64,000 nt of DNA from Plasmopara viticola. Taxonomy: Eukaryota > Oomycota > Peronosporomycetes > Peronosporales > Peronosporaceae. Location of the stretch: the NCBI GenBank assembly GCA_001695595.3, contig MBPM02000038.1, positions 496,001-560,000 of the forward strand, given 5' to 3'. Positions within the stretch are counted from its first letter, which is position 1; each line of letters starts with the position of its first letter. This document shows positions 1 to 10,163 of the stretch, in pieces. Under the pieces are notes generated by a model. It saw only the letters and a list, made by a program, of their open reading frames with translations, had not been told where the DNA came from and ran no database searches. The position numbers and the translations under genes are program-made.

Positions 1-2
1 GC

Positions 3-174
3 GTATGGAGCCGATTTCTATCGTCAATTCGACGAATGTGACTTTCCATTTGCGCCGTTTGTTGGGCCTCGTAGTACAAGCTCCGATTTCCAAGGCTCCA
101 CTCAGCCCGATATGGTCATCAACTTGTTTCTGCTCATTGAGAAGCTTTTTCAGTCCTACCAGTGAAGTCGTGGA
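3..174 (-). CDS. unidentified partial ORF at window edge
   Basis: An ATG-initiated reading frame starts at 174 and runs leftward off the window, giving at least 57 codons without a stop. The N-terminus is MSTTSLVGLKKLL, and the frame becomes basic further on (KRRKWK). I do not recognise a family. It could be the start of a mobile-element or viral protein, since everything nearby is of that kind, or a chance frame. Confidence is low because the end lies outside the window. Confidence 0.2.
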
Positions 175-660
175 CATTTTTCTATTTGACGTCGTCAGCG
201 AATGCCCCAGTATTTATCGACAAAAACCAGTATTCTTAAAAAATTGATCGCAGTGCAACTCTCGATTTAAGAGTCGCTACGTCACCGCGTTATGTAACTC
301 CCATAACAGACAATACTAAATGATGTATGTGTCCTCTATCATAGTATACCTTGTTATTTTAATAGATTGATTATCGATAGAAGTGGTGCCTCTGGTGACT
401 CAGAAAAACAGAGATTGTTCCACAATTACTAAAAATGAATAGACATCAAAGCAAAATAGGCTGATCAGACATTATAGTGGTGACTTAGCGATGACTCACT
501 TGAAACTGACGCGGAGGGCAACACTAGAACGATAAAACCTCAATGAGACTTTTAGAAACATTGTTTCTAGGGAGCAGTGTAAGCTTGCTCGCAATAACGA
601 ATGATGCGGCAAGCATGCAATTACTATAAATACGGATTTTGTTGTCAAGTAGAGCGATAT
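175..660. other. no gene seen
   Basis: AT-rich sequence with stops in all frames. I see no domain, repeat or RNA gene in it. Confidence 0.4.
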
Positions 661-670
661 TGTAGACGAG

Positions 671-853
671 ATGCCACAAAAAATTAATACCCCAATTGTC
701 GCTGAGGTTGTTTATACACCAGTACCATCGGTGTTCGAGCCCGTCAAGGCTTTGAATGCCAAAGTAATTAAACCTTCAGAAATGGATGAATTACCGGTGG
801 CGAAAATAGCGCGGAAAATAAAAAGGAGTATAAATCAAATAATATCTATATGA
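671..853 (+). pseudogene. fragment related to the N-terminus of the PLV B minor-capsid-region gene
   Basis: This 60-codon frame begins MPQKINTPIVAEVV. It can be aligned by eye with the frame starting at 43,599 (MAPQLTTPSVAEVD); both continue with a PSV-x-PV segment. The similarity marks it as a leftover of a fourth polinton-like virus copy. The frame ends at a stop after a lysine/arginine-rich segment. Acidic coding-like pieces follow in other frames (for example 971-1069, ending in a run of S, D and E), so the gene is broken. Function is inferred only from the partner at 43.6 kb, which precedes jelly-roll-like capsid fragments. Confidence 0.4.
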
Positions 854-859
854 TTTTGA

Positions 860-2225
860 CGACGATTAACATTTCGAGAATGAAGATGAGGGCATTCCAG
901 CGAAGACAAAGTTGTGTGGCCAAAATGTGGCTTGGTGTTGACTCAAGTAGTGCGAGGTGGCGCCAATTATATGTTCAACAGCCAGGAAGACAAATCTTTT
1001 TACATGCATGACTTATCATTGATGTATGTATCCCCGGACAATTATAGCAGTGATGAAGAAAGCGTTTTATAGTACGAATCGTAAGACGTATTCCCAGACG
1101 AGTCCTTCTTGGGACATTATGAGGGTGAGAGACGCAAAATAAAAACCTTGGGATCTCGAGAAGTCGCAGACATCCAGGGCCCAAGCCTTAACGTCAAGTA
1201 AAAAGCCAAGCCTGAACTAATACACTAGAGAGATTGCCGATCAGAATGAGATTGAATTAATAAATTTTATGAAACGATCGTCGATCAAAATATGATTCGG
1301 GATCTAGATCGCGAGAGCAACAAGATTAATTTGTATGATTCATCTTCGCTGCGTCACGTGAATATAAATGATTCGAGAAATCCTTGTGCGAATTGATAAC
1401 AACGGCTTGCCAATGTGGTATAAAATAATGGAACAAAGCTTCGTTTCGGGTATGGAGCAGTCCAACTGGGTAAGTATTACAAACGTACAGATGACCATGT
1501 TTACAATTATAGCCCGAAGTACAAGTCAGAAGTTGCCCATCCCAAAATGGGTGTCTTTTTCGACGTAGTCGCACATTTGGGTTCGACGCCCACAAGAACG
1601 ACCCTCGTTTGATTGATATATTTAGTGGGTTCCGTCATATATATGATCCTGAATCTAATCAATCAAGAGCGATCTGACGTGTGGCCCGATCATATTTAAT
1701 ATTAATTCTCTGGTAGTAATAATGCTGTTTTTCAGTCTTTAGTGATGAAACTACTGTTGGAGACAAATTGGTTCCTCTCATCAAAGAGATGCAGGGATGT
1801 GGTAAGAATATTTGTTTTGATATCTTTCATCGTTCTGTGATTGGCCTCAAAAAAGTCGTGTGTGTCCGTCGATGGAGAGTATCACAGCTTAATTTAACAA
1901 CATTCGGCAGAGCAAGCTATCAATTAATCTAGACAAAGCCTTTGGCTCGAGCAATCGCTCTACAGGCAATTAATTTAAGAGTTACATTACTGATATCGCA
2001 CGCAAATTTAACGCATGGATCTCGAGATTGTCGAAGTTTTATGATGCGTGATCTTGGAAAACAAATACTTTGGCTCAATAATTGAAGGCAATGATTGTCG
2101 ATATATGTGTCTCGTTGCCTATGACAGTCGTGTCGATGATGTGAAAGATTTTAATTACTATATAAATATGAGAAGATACTCAATTAGACCGTTCAGGATT
2201 GAGAAAGCGGTAAATGAAATACCCG
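860..2225. other. degenerate region, possibly viral
   Basis: Short coding-like pieces with many stops: an acidic 33-codon frame at 971-1069 and a plus-strand piece at about 1,465-1,610 rich in K, Y and V. No family is recognised. Its position next to the PLV-related fragment at 671 suggests viral debris; this is inference. Confidence 0.25.
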
Positions 2226-2229
2226 AACC

Positions 2230-4395
2230 ACGAAATTTAAGCTGACAAAAGCCCCAAAGTAGGTCCAAGCACGAAAACTAAAGATTTTCGGGCATAGCGT
2301 CAACGATTTTTTCCTAACGCTTTATTGGCATCGCCGGCAAGATCATCGCTAGATTAAGCTGACAATAATCGTGCACAACGCGCCAGCCTACAGGCTTTTT
2401 GTCACTAAACATTGATGCCAAAAAGACAGGCGTGATTGATCGAATAATGTCGGCCTGAACCATCTCGTTGGTCCATTCTTAGAAGGCCCTGCGCTATTCA
2501 GGACTCTGGCGCCATTGTTTGACGAAAATCGGCTTAGTAACAGGCTTAAGCAGATTTGTGTGCATTTTTTTCCTGTGAATGAAGTGTCTGGCTTGGATTC
2601 TCTGTGCGAGGACTGTGTGCGCATACTCGCGTTACGTTTCATACGCCGGACTAAATCTTAGGTGATTCCCATACTTGCTTCTTGAAGAGCTCAGCCTTTT
2701 TAGATTTATGCTGGTTGACGACAAGGACAGCGTCAATGCCTTTGTCGTGACCCAGATTCTCAAAGATTGAAAAGAAGAAATAAGCTGCGTCATTCCTTGA
2801 CGGCCATGGTGGCCTTTTGCCAATAGTAATGGAAATCTAACGGCTCTATTTCTTTTAAAGCCTTTCGTTGTTCAGCAGTTCATCTGGACGGACGTTGATT
2901 ATGCGATCTCAGTTGAATTGTCGCGTGGTGCTCCGTATTGATTTGATATCTGGATTCTGCTCACGAAGCCACCACATCTTTATTTTCAGGAGAAGGCATG
3001 ACTTGAAACGTTCTTGATGTGAAGGCAACCCGGTATCTGCAAGTCCATGCACAAAATTCATCGGAGGGAGTCAACAACATGATCATAATCAAGGTCGACT
3101 GGCATCATCGTTTCCTTGGTTCCGCCGAGCTTAGGTCGCTTCACCAAGTCTTCGGGTACACCGTTAAGACTACATCCATTATCGATGAAGCTGATGACAA
3201 GTCTCTCTCGACCAACGTCTTGACAGCTTGAGCTTCTGCTTCGAAGACAGCATATCGTGCACCTTTGATGTGATGAATCATTCTCTTACGTTTAGCAGTG
3301 GTACAATGCGGCGACATGTGTCCGACAACGCCACAATTGTTACATAATTTTTGATTTGGTCCAGTTGTCACTCTTGTTCTTCCTCTTTTCAAAACGTCTT
3401 AGGTTTTATATTCGTGACTGGTTCGCACGATAGCCTTACTCTTAAGGCATCATCTTCAACGTCTTAGTCGATCTACGATTTCACCTTTTAAGTCTATATC
3501 AAAGTCGAAGTTGGAAGCAACTTGAATGGCCTTCTTAAGAGTACTCGGACTCCCTCCCTTCATCATCTTTGCGTCTTCTTCTCTTAATCTAGCCTGGAAA
3601 GAGAACCGCTTGCCCAATTTACTGATTTTTAATTTGCTTTGGGACATCGAGTCCTGGATTTAGGAGACGCACTTATGAACAGTTTTCCCCTACTTCAGCT
3701 GAAAAATCCAATTTCGAAGATCATACTCGAAATCCTTTTACCTGAGGCTTGTACGCAACTGAGTTCCAGACAGTGCCCATGTCTTGTGCGCGTTCATGCG
3801 CTCATAGTCCATAATAAAGGCACGGTACCAGCTTAGTTCGGATTTGCCTAAATTACATGAGATAAGCATCACAAAGTCTGACGACTCTGTTGTCATCAAG
3901 TGGCGCTTGTTAGCGTAGTGCTGTTCCGTTGCGAAAATTCACAATTCAATATCTTTGCCAAATCTCCTTTCATATAGAGAAAAGCATTTTTCTTTTACTC
4001 GCCTATTGATGCGACAAGAAATATATAACCCTTATTAGCTCATTGCATCTGGGCTTGTATTTGAGCTTGTATTGTTGCTAAGTGAGGTACAGCAGTGGTT
4101 GTAACATATAGATTGTGTCTTGTCCTGTCGATGCAAAAAGAGTTGCATTAGCCTGAGCTGTTGAATCGGTTTGACCATTAATACTTGCCCTATCTTGCGG
4201 AATCGGTGCTCGCGATCTTGAGTGCGACGTTGACCGTAAATTTTAGTTATTGTCGAGAGCACTTATTCGATTCTGTTGACGAGGTATTGGGTTTACAGTT
4301 GGGCGTTCAGCCATATGGCCTCTTTATTGAGCCATCATTGCTTGACTTCTCGGCCCTCATTTTCTACCAGATCTTTATAAGACTTCGAAAATCAA
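2230..4395 (-). mobile_element. Ty3/gypsy LTR-retrotransposon relic (gag to RT)
   Basis: Read on the minus strand, this stretch gives a decayed gag-pol. A Q/R-rich gag N-terminal part lies at about 4,030-4,390, and a basic gag segment at 3,456-3,647. A CCHC zinc knuckle (CNNCGVVGHMSPHC) lies within 3,141-3,392. Reverse transcriptase pieces near 2,230-2,400 read GWRVVHDYCQLNLAMILPAM and FSCLDLLWGF, matching the Ty3/gypsy RT pattern (GWR-x-V-x-D-Y-x-x-LN, then F-S-x-LDL-x-x-G-F). In-frame stops and frameshifts occur throughout, and I found no LTRs, RNase H or integrase in this copy. It is an old, dead insertion. Confidence 0.7.
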
Positions 4396-4399
4396 AATA

Positions 4400-5930
4400 A
4401 AACAGAATAATTTCTGTTTTACAGTTATTGTGTAAATGATGAAGAGTGGTCTAATGAACCTTTCGAAGCTCTTGCGGTTGCTGATCACGGTGCTTTAGGG
4501 CTTTAGTGCTGTCGTTCACTAAAATATTGGCGCCTAATTCATTACAATCCGGGATTACATTTCGGATAAGTTGGGCAAATTTCGGCTGTTCCACCGTTGA
4601 TAGCCACAAATCTTTTCGCAATTTTTCGCGCTCATTGTTACGACTTGTTAAGAGCCCAGTGGTATTTTAAACAGGGTTTGCAAGTGCACGAGTCGTTCTT
4701 TCACCCATACAACGAAGCCGATCAAACCAGCTCGATTGTATTGAATTTAGATCAAGCAAAGCCAAGTGGATAACCTAATGGGAAGTATTTATTCGAGTTT
4801 TAAAAGCGGGGCAAAATTTCTTCGAAAGGCAAAATCAAATAATCGAAGAAAATTCCGATGTTTAGCGTCACCAATTAATGGACGATAAATTTGTGCAAGA
4901 AAACAACTCTTTGTTATCTGGTATTTCCCACTGTGTATCTCGTACCAATAAACACAGGATCACTCGCTTTACATTATGTGACAACGAGCCCCTTTGCCTT
5001 GAACTCTTAAGCTTGATACGACAAGTGCTACAATGTAAAACAGTCGCGGAGAAAAGTTATTAAAATTGGTCGTCGGACGAAGATTTGGGGCGAGCGGAGC
5101 ATACTCGGTGGAGGAGGAGGATTGTTAGTTCCTCTAAAGCAGATTGAAAAGTGATATTCATTGGAGAACTGTCACGAATTCCTTCATTGCTACATCGTAA
5201 GTGGTGGCTCTCAGCCATCTACTGCAAACATCCTTCATTCTTCCTTACTCCATTTACCTAAATTATTTTCGGCCAATAAGGTTTTTTGATTCTCGATGTG
5301 TATTCTAAGACGAAGATGTCGAGTTCAGTGTTTGTATTGCTTCTCAAGTCGAAATTAACACAAGTATTCTCTGTATCAAGTGAGTGTCCACCATTTAGAG
5401 CAGATTTCATGACTTTTATGAGCCTCATGATGTCGTTCGTGCCATTGTCGTTTCGAAGAGGTACACGGCAGCTATTGCTTGCCTCGACATGGCTTCCTGT
5501 CTTCTTGCAAGTAAGCCATATAATAAATGCGGGTAAATATGCTTATGAGTTGAAGGGGCCGACGATCTCCACCATTAATTAGCTCCTCAATTTTTCAAAC
5601 GAGTCAAGGCAAATTTGTGGAGGGTCTATTACGAGGAGGTCGAGTACGAACAAGCAAAGTGGGCGCAAGCATTAGCTTTTTCGGAGAGAAGTCAGCAGTA
5701 AACAGTAGAGGTGACTGAAATTCTTTTTTGAGATAACATAAGCTACGATTAGACTAATTTAGGGAAATAAAAAGGAGAGTACAGCTATCGTAAGTGGCAA
5801 ATAGACATAAAGCTATGTTTATTAAATGGCTTGCTAGCAAAAAGACATGAAGCCATAGACAAGAAAGCGCAGACCTTTAAGCTGACCGGAAAGTCTGTTG
5901 CTCTTGGTTGTTTCTTTAATTTTCTGAGGA
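4400..5930. other. no assignable gene
   Basis: Several medium frames exist, notably a stop-free minus-strand stretch at about 5,285-5,510. None carries a motif I can name. No repeat partner inside the window was noticed for most of it. Confidence 0.3.
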
Positions 5931-5944
5931 CACAAAAAAGAGTG

Positions 5945-6540
5945 GGCTCTCAGCGGTTAGCCTGAATTCCCAGGAATGAGAGTGACACGCCGCGCACATT
6001 AGTCGCCATTGATAAAGTCCCTTTAATTTGTTCTTACTTGAAGAACGAAGCCTATGGCTTTTCTTCCTTTCAAGCAAGGGAATATCTCTCTTCATCAGCT
6101 TTGTCTCGAGCGCTATCGGGGGTGCTACCGGAGCATGTACTGCCTGAAACCTAAAACTTAGACGTAGCAAGTAGAGCTCATATCAACACGTGTTCCCATT
6201 GCTTAGTAGTAGGAAGGGCAGCCACATCCTCAGGCCAACGTAGTCAGCAATCCTTTCGATTGTTCGTCCGACACATGCAAGACCTAGTATCTGTTCTTTG
6301 GAATTCAATTTAGCTGCGTGGGCATTTGATAGACTTCATGTGCTACCGGGGTCATACAGCAACTTGCACAAAGAAGACGTGCTGGACGATACAATCGACA
6401 CTATCCAAGGTCTTAAGAGGTTGACGTGTCCTATAAATAGCAATTCGGTGTGCGAATCGGTATATTTACTGGTAGAAACTTATCGCCACTCGTATTAAAT
6501 TATAGGTCACAATAAACGTACGACCTTAAAATGCACCACC
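5945..6540 (+). mobile_element. decayed gypsy fragment plus effector 3' flank (inverted copy)
   Basis: This matches, in inverted orientation, the sequence that follows each effector gene further right (19,880-20,360 and its copies). Examples are the stretch with ACACGCCGCGCGCATT-like sequence near 5,980 and the stretch at 6,440-6,620 facing 19,905-20,130. The gypsy-derived part reads plus here and minus in the array, consistent with the whole effector unit having been flipped. It is too decayed to give a reading frame. Confidence 0.55.
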
Positions 6541-6699
6541 GGCGTTGCACCGTGCGAGCCCCACATTCCACTTTCTCCTTTCATCATCAGTCTTTTTCTC
6601 GCGTGTGTTCAATGCATCGTCTATTCACTTATAAATTCACAGGATCTAGTTGGTTTTATAATGCGCTTAACGAGCGTGTACTCAATTTTTCAAACAACA

Positions 6700-6788
6700 G
6701 TCAAAGTTCCGTTCAACTGAACGCAAAAAGGCTTATATCCAAAACAAAGTTTATTGCTGCATATTCGACAGCTAGCCTGACGTTGTGA
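6700..6788 (-). terminator. conserved 3'-end/polyadenylation region of effector pseudogene
   Basis: On the minus strand this carries a CAATAAACTTTGTTTT-like element followed by a second A-rich signal. It is nearly the same as the 3' flanks at 19,813, 22,318, 24,823 and about 27,330. It supports transcription of the family toward the left at this locus. Confidence 0.55.
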
Positions 6789-6791
6789 TGG

Positions 6792-7235
6792 TTAATTCAA
6801 TTTTCCTTTAGTAGGCCTGCGCTCATTCTCGCGAAACGCACCCCGTTTACCCAGCAGTCGCATGAGCAAGAGAGGAGGGGTGTCAATAGATAGCAGGTCT
6901 TCTTTTGCACGAGTTGAGTAGGTGAATCTGCGCACTATAGACATAGACGTGCGCACCGCGATCCACTGCTTCCATGACAACTCCTTCAACGCTTCATCCC
7001 ACTTGGCTAATCGAAAGGCCATTTTGGATCCGCTAAGGCCCTCCAAGTGTGCAGAGTAGGTTTTCGTGAAACTGTCGTAAAATTCTTGGATTTTGAGATT
7101 TTCATGAGGCGCAATGTTGGGGTCGTGAAGTTTGGCATCTTTCATATTTTTCATTTTTGGCTGAGTTTATCTAGCCACGACCGCAGGGTTGCGGGCTTTG
7201 TCTGTTTCTTTCGTCCCTTTGTAGAATGTCGGCAT
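6792..7235 (-). pseudogene. RxLR-like secreted effector relic, C-terminal part
   Basis: The minus-strand frame from 7,154 to 6,792 contains DPNIAPHENLKIQEFYDSF and KWDEALKEL, which match the pieces of the effector pseudogene at 26.5-27.3 kb (IQEDYDRF, KWDEALKEM). The preceding segment (MPTFYKGTKETDKA, from 7,235) matches MPRFCRGTKETDKA there, but a stop separates it from the main frame. The secretion signal and EER region are not readable upstream. A TATA-like CCTATAAAAGA lies at about 7,455-7,466 on the minus strand. It is a dead member of the effector family, in opposite orientation to the main array. Confidence 0.7.
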
Positions 7236-7566
7236 TTCGAAGACGTGTGTGGTACATGTCCGTCATCTCCTTATTTCCTTCTTCTTATGCACGAAGCACT
7301 TGAGGCTGTTGCTAAATTGGAGCGCTGGCACTGCGTTAATGCAGCTTGGCACACAAGCGTTGGCCTGCGAAGACAAAATGAAGCTGGACCGCTTGCTTTG
7401 CGATTGAACTTAAGGAATCAGGTGGTCGGCATGAAGATTTTCGCGCAAAAATGTTGTCTTTTATAGGTAAAAGACATGGCGGTATTTAAAAAGGGCATTG
7501 TATCATAACGACTTTACTGTTCTTCTTTTTCGAAGTCATCTTCTAGGTAAAGTGGGGTCTCATCCA

Positions 7567-7854
7567 TCATTCGCGACTAGAAAGGTTTAGTCGAGCGTCT
7601 AGCAGGGACACTTCCAGCACCACTTGGCTCGCTAGCCTTCTTTTCGATGTTGCAGTGACACGTTTGACTAGAGCCTTTGGCTGCGCAGGTTTTTTGGATG
7701 CTTTACTCTTTGCAACTTTGTTCAAAGCGCGTAATGCCTGCAAATTGGTCGCGCCAGGTGTGAATAGAGCAAGGATCTGCGCACATACACACTGGTCTCT
7801 AAGGGGGTTGAGGGGTGCTCTAGATGCCAATTTATGCGCAGGTTGAGCGGACAA
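7567..7854 (-). other. 95-codon open frame overlapping the left inverted repeat
   Basis: The frame is basic and alanine/lysine-rich and has no ATG at its 5' end (it opens with TTG). Its first part (ASRAPLNPLRD) has a counterpart in the right inverted-repeat copy near 18,375-18,410 (ASRVPLDPLRD), so this part was coding-like in the common ancestor or simply belongs to the repeat. No family is recognised. Confidence 0.2.
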
Positions 7855-8186
7855 AGTAACATAATCAATGCAGTCCGTTCACTAGCGTACGCCAAGAGAA
7901 AAATCGCGCGAGTTAACGTAATTCTAATGTGAATTCTGCAACATTGTTTCCAATCGACACTTTGACAAATGCTTAGATTTTAATATATAAAAGTATTAGA
8001 AGAGCACCAACGGAAGATGTCAATGTAACCACAACCTTTCTAGTTATTAAATTTCGGTTCCGAAGATTTTGGAACCCGAGTTCCCACAATTCCTCAAATG
8101 ATCGCAATTCACTATAAAAGTGAAGCACCACAGCAGCTCGAGTAAGTACGACATCATATTGGTTTTGGAACCTCGAAACTCAACAA
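7793..8186 (+). repeat. left inverted repeat of the PLV A/CRN block
   Basis: The reverse complement of 17,608-18,412 aligns with this stretch in two blocks. About 7,793-7,975 matches 18,225-18,412, sharing for example GCGGAC-AAGTAACAT and the CGCCAAGAGAAA region. About 7,998-8,186 matches 17,608-17,825, sharing CAACGGAAGATGTCAATGTA and GTACGACATCATATT. Identity is roughly 80-85 percent by eye. The right copy has about 400 bp extra between the two blocks. The pair encloses PLV A and a CRN kinase relic, as terminal inverted repeats of a polinton-like element would. Confidence 0.7.
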
Positions 8187-8360
8187 AAAACCTCAACAGG
8201 TTATTTTGAAATTATTCTCAGTCACAAAAGCAAGCAGAAGCATGGAGAGAGCGCCTCGGGAAAGCGACGATCGCGCGAGATAGCGACGCCCAAGTTTCTA
8301 ATAGATATATTAATCAATATATATAAACTACAAAATTGGAAATCCAGTCTGAGAAATATA

Positions 8361-8890
8361 ATGACCGGTCGATTCTACAGAATCATCCATATTGAAAGTG
8401 ACCTATGCTATATTGGTTTTAATATCAACAAATTGTCATGGCGTTGGCTTGGACACAAAAATAAATTTCGACGTTGGGTGAAGGGAAGCATACACAAATG
8501 TCAATATTTCTATACTCCAAATCTCATGGCATTGATACTTTTAAGATCACTCTCGTGAAAGAGTATGAGGTTGTAGACAAACATCATCTTCAAGCATACG
8601 AACAACTTTGTTTAGCGAAATTTGAAAAGATAGCAGTAAATAAGAAAATTGCATTTACGATAGATCAGTTGTGAAAAAAAGATTATCGAGCAAACAATAA
8701 AGACAGCATCAGAACCTACAATAAGAAAAACTATAAGACAAATAAGGAACGATGAGATGCAATTTTTAAAGCCCGACTGGCAGCTTGATCCAATTGTGAA
8801 TGTGGCGGCAAATATTCTGCTGCAAATCACAATGTTCACGTACGATCGCAAAAGCACAAGCGGTGGCTAGAAAAACAGAGTGCTAAGTCT
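8361..8890 (+). pseudogene. GIY-YIG endonuclease with C-terminal CxCGG...H...H segment
   Basis: The frame opens at ATG 8,361 with GRFYRIIHIESDLCYIG, a GIY-YIG-type start in which the second half is YIG. RWLGHKNKF follows at the position of the usual conserved arginine. After a frameshift near 8,510 the chain continues (HGIDTFKITLVKEYEV, then LQAYEQLCLAKF), giving the usual E of the family. Downstream, interrupted by stops, come an N/K/Y-rich linker and a CECGGKYSAANHNVHVRSQ segment with two further histidines, a zinc-binding-like tail found in nucleases of large and polinton-like viruses. Such enzymes cut DNA and often aid element spread. At least one frameshift and two stops make it non-functional. 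Confidence 0.75.
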
Positions 8891-9141
8891 GTGGTATTTT
8901 TTGTGACGCAGGCAAAAAATATCCAGACTTGTTGATATAGATAATAACAGTGTGTAGATAGTCATGGGGTACGCGCTAAGCGTCAATCGCAGAAACGACA
9001 CATGAACAACATGAAAATAATTACATCGTTTTTACATTATCCCAAATATATTTTCGATATATATACTTAAAAGTGGACATTCAATGCGTTGATACAACTG
9101 TTGAGGAGCCAGTCGTTGTTGATGACAATTATTACAAAAAT

Positions 9142-9226
9142 ACTCCAACAATCGCACTGATCAACGTGAAGCCACTTACAAAACACTCCAACAATCGCAC
9201 TGATCAACGTGAAGCCACTTACATAC
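9142..9226. repeat. 43-bp tandem duplication
   Basis: The block ACTCCAACAATCGCACTGAT followed by CAACGTGAAGCCACTTACA occurs twice, starting at 9,142 and 9,185. It lies between the GIY-YIG relic and the small genes of PLV A. Confidence 0.8.
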
Positions 9227-9353
9227 GACATTGATAAATTGAAGTCCGATGCTAACATTCGAGATAAGACCTTGACTTTAGTGACGGCGTATATGAAACA
9301 GTCTTCAAAGTGAGGTATTTTTTAAGCACAAAGATATTAGTATAGAGAACACC

Positions 9354-9497
9354 ATGAGAAGACAACTGATGAGCATCTCGCGGATATTGCAATCCGTTTT
9401 GCAGCGTCTGCTCGAGGATAAAGCCAACAATTTCGACGAAATTGAAGACTTGGAAAATGCAATCGCGGATATTTATTATCTTTGCCGCCGTATTTAA
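9354..9497 (+). CDS. 47-residue acidic/helical ORF in PLV A
   Basis: ATG-initiated frame MRRQLMSISRILQSVLQRLL, continuing with an acidic segment and ending at TAA 9,495-9,497. The pattern of L, I and E predicts a helix. No family is recognised. It lies in the viral block, but it may be only the surviving part of a longer gene. Confidence 0.3.
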   Translation: MRRQLMSISRILQSVLQRLLEDKANNFDEIEDLENAIADIYYLCRRI

Positions 9498-9589
9498 TAT
9501 CATGGTTGCTGTTGTCAACTACCATTAATATTTTTTGAGAACCAATCGGCTGTGTAAGGATGTTGATCATCAATCGGGCCGTTTCGCTT

Positions 9590-9791
9590 CTAGTAGTGCT
9601 CTATTTGTTTTGTGTCTTTGTGATCATAGTCACGGTATGCTATTAAAACTTGTGCGATCCTGATACTGCTCATAAGGCTCACCATTGGACTTGATAGCTC
9701 CAAACGATACAATTCCATTATCACTAAGCAACGCATCGTATTTTTTGCCCTTGCGCTTGGCAACGCGAAATTTATGTCTTAGCTCTTGCAT
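9590..9791 (-). pseudogene. small viral protein, DUF5754-like
   Basis: From ATG 9,791 the minus strand reads MQELRHKFRVAKRKGKKYDA, then VSFGAIKSNGEPYEQYQDRT. After a one-base shift it reads YRDYDHKDTKQIEHY and stops at 9,590. The pattern K-K-Y-D, V-x-F-G, Y-x-Q-Y-x-D-+-T, Y-x-x-x-DH-x-D is, as far as I recall, that of a short family of unknown function found in giant and polinton-like viruses (DUF5754). About 65 residues is the usual size. One frameshift disrupts it. It lies beside and on the same strand as the protease. Confidence 0.5.
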
Positions 9792-9819
9792 GCTTTAAAT
9801 TACACATGTGATCATCCGA

Positions 9820-10106
9820 GCTGATCTATAAGCTTGTAGAAATCGTCCTCTGAGTAGTCTTTTGCAATCACGCGAGGTCGTGGCAAACCAAGCAGATCGA
9901 AGTAGCGCTTGTTTTTGTTAGAGACTGCGATCCAATGAGTACCACCGAGCTTAGGCGTACCCATATTAAGAATGGCAAAATCTTTGCTTCTGTCAAGGTA
10001 TTGCTAGAAATCGAAATGGTCTACTTTTGACCCCAAGTGAGGTAGCAAGTTTCATAAGTTGACCATCTGTTGTTCGAATTAATTTAATTTTTGCCTTTGT
10101 GCTCAT
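9820..10106 (-). pseudogene. adenain/Ulp1-type cysteine protease (virion maturation), 3'-truncated
   Basis: ATG at 10,106. The N-terminus (IKLIRTTDGQLMKLATSLGV) matches that of the PLV B protease at 48,585 (IKLWRTIDYQLIELADSLEV). After a frameshift and a stop the frame gives FAILNMGTPKLGGTHWIAVS, with the catalytic histidine in GGTHW, then KRYFDLLGLPRPRVI, with the catalytic aspartate in FD. The C-terminal segment with the nucleophilic cysteine is missing, so this copy cannot be active. In polintons, virophages and adenoviruses this enzyme processes capsid proteins. It is divergent from the MCP gene with a 57-bp spacer. Confidence 0.75.
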
Positions 10107-10163
10107 ATTTTTTTTTGCTGGCGATCTATGTCTTGACCAATATAAGCTAACTCAACCTATACA
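10107..10163. promoter_or_regulatory. divergent spacer between protease and capsid genes
   Basis: A 57-bp AT-rich gap between the start codons of the protease (minus) and MCP (plus). A TATAAGC-like box lies about 20 bp before the MCP ATG. The equivalent gap in PLV B is 48,517-48,584. A shared bidirectional promoter is inferred from the arrangement only. Confidence 0.3.
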
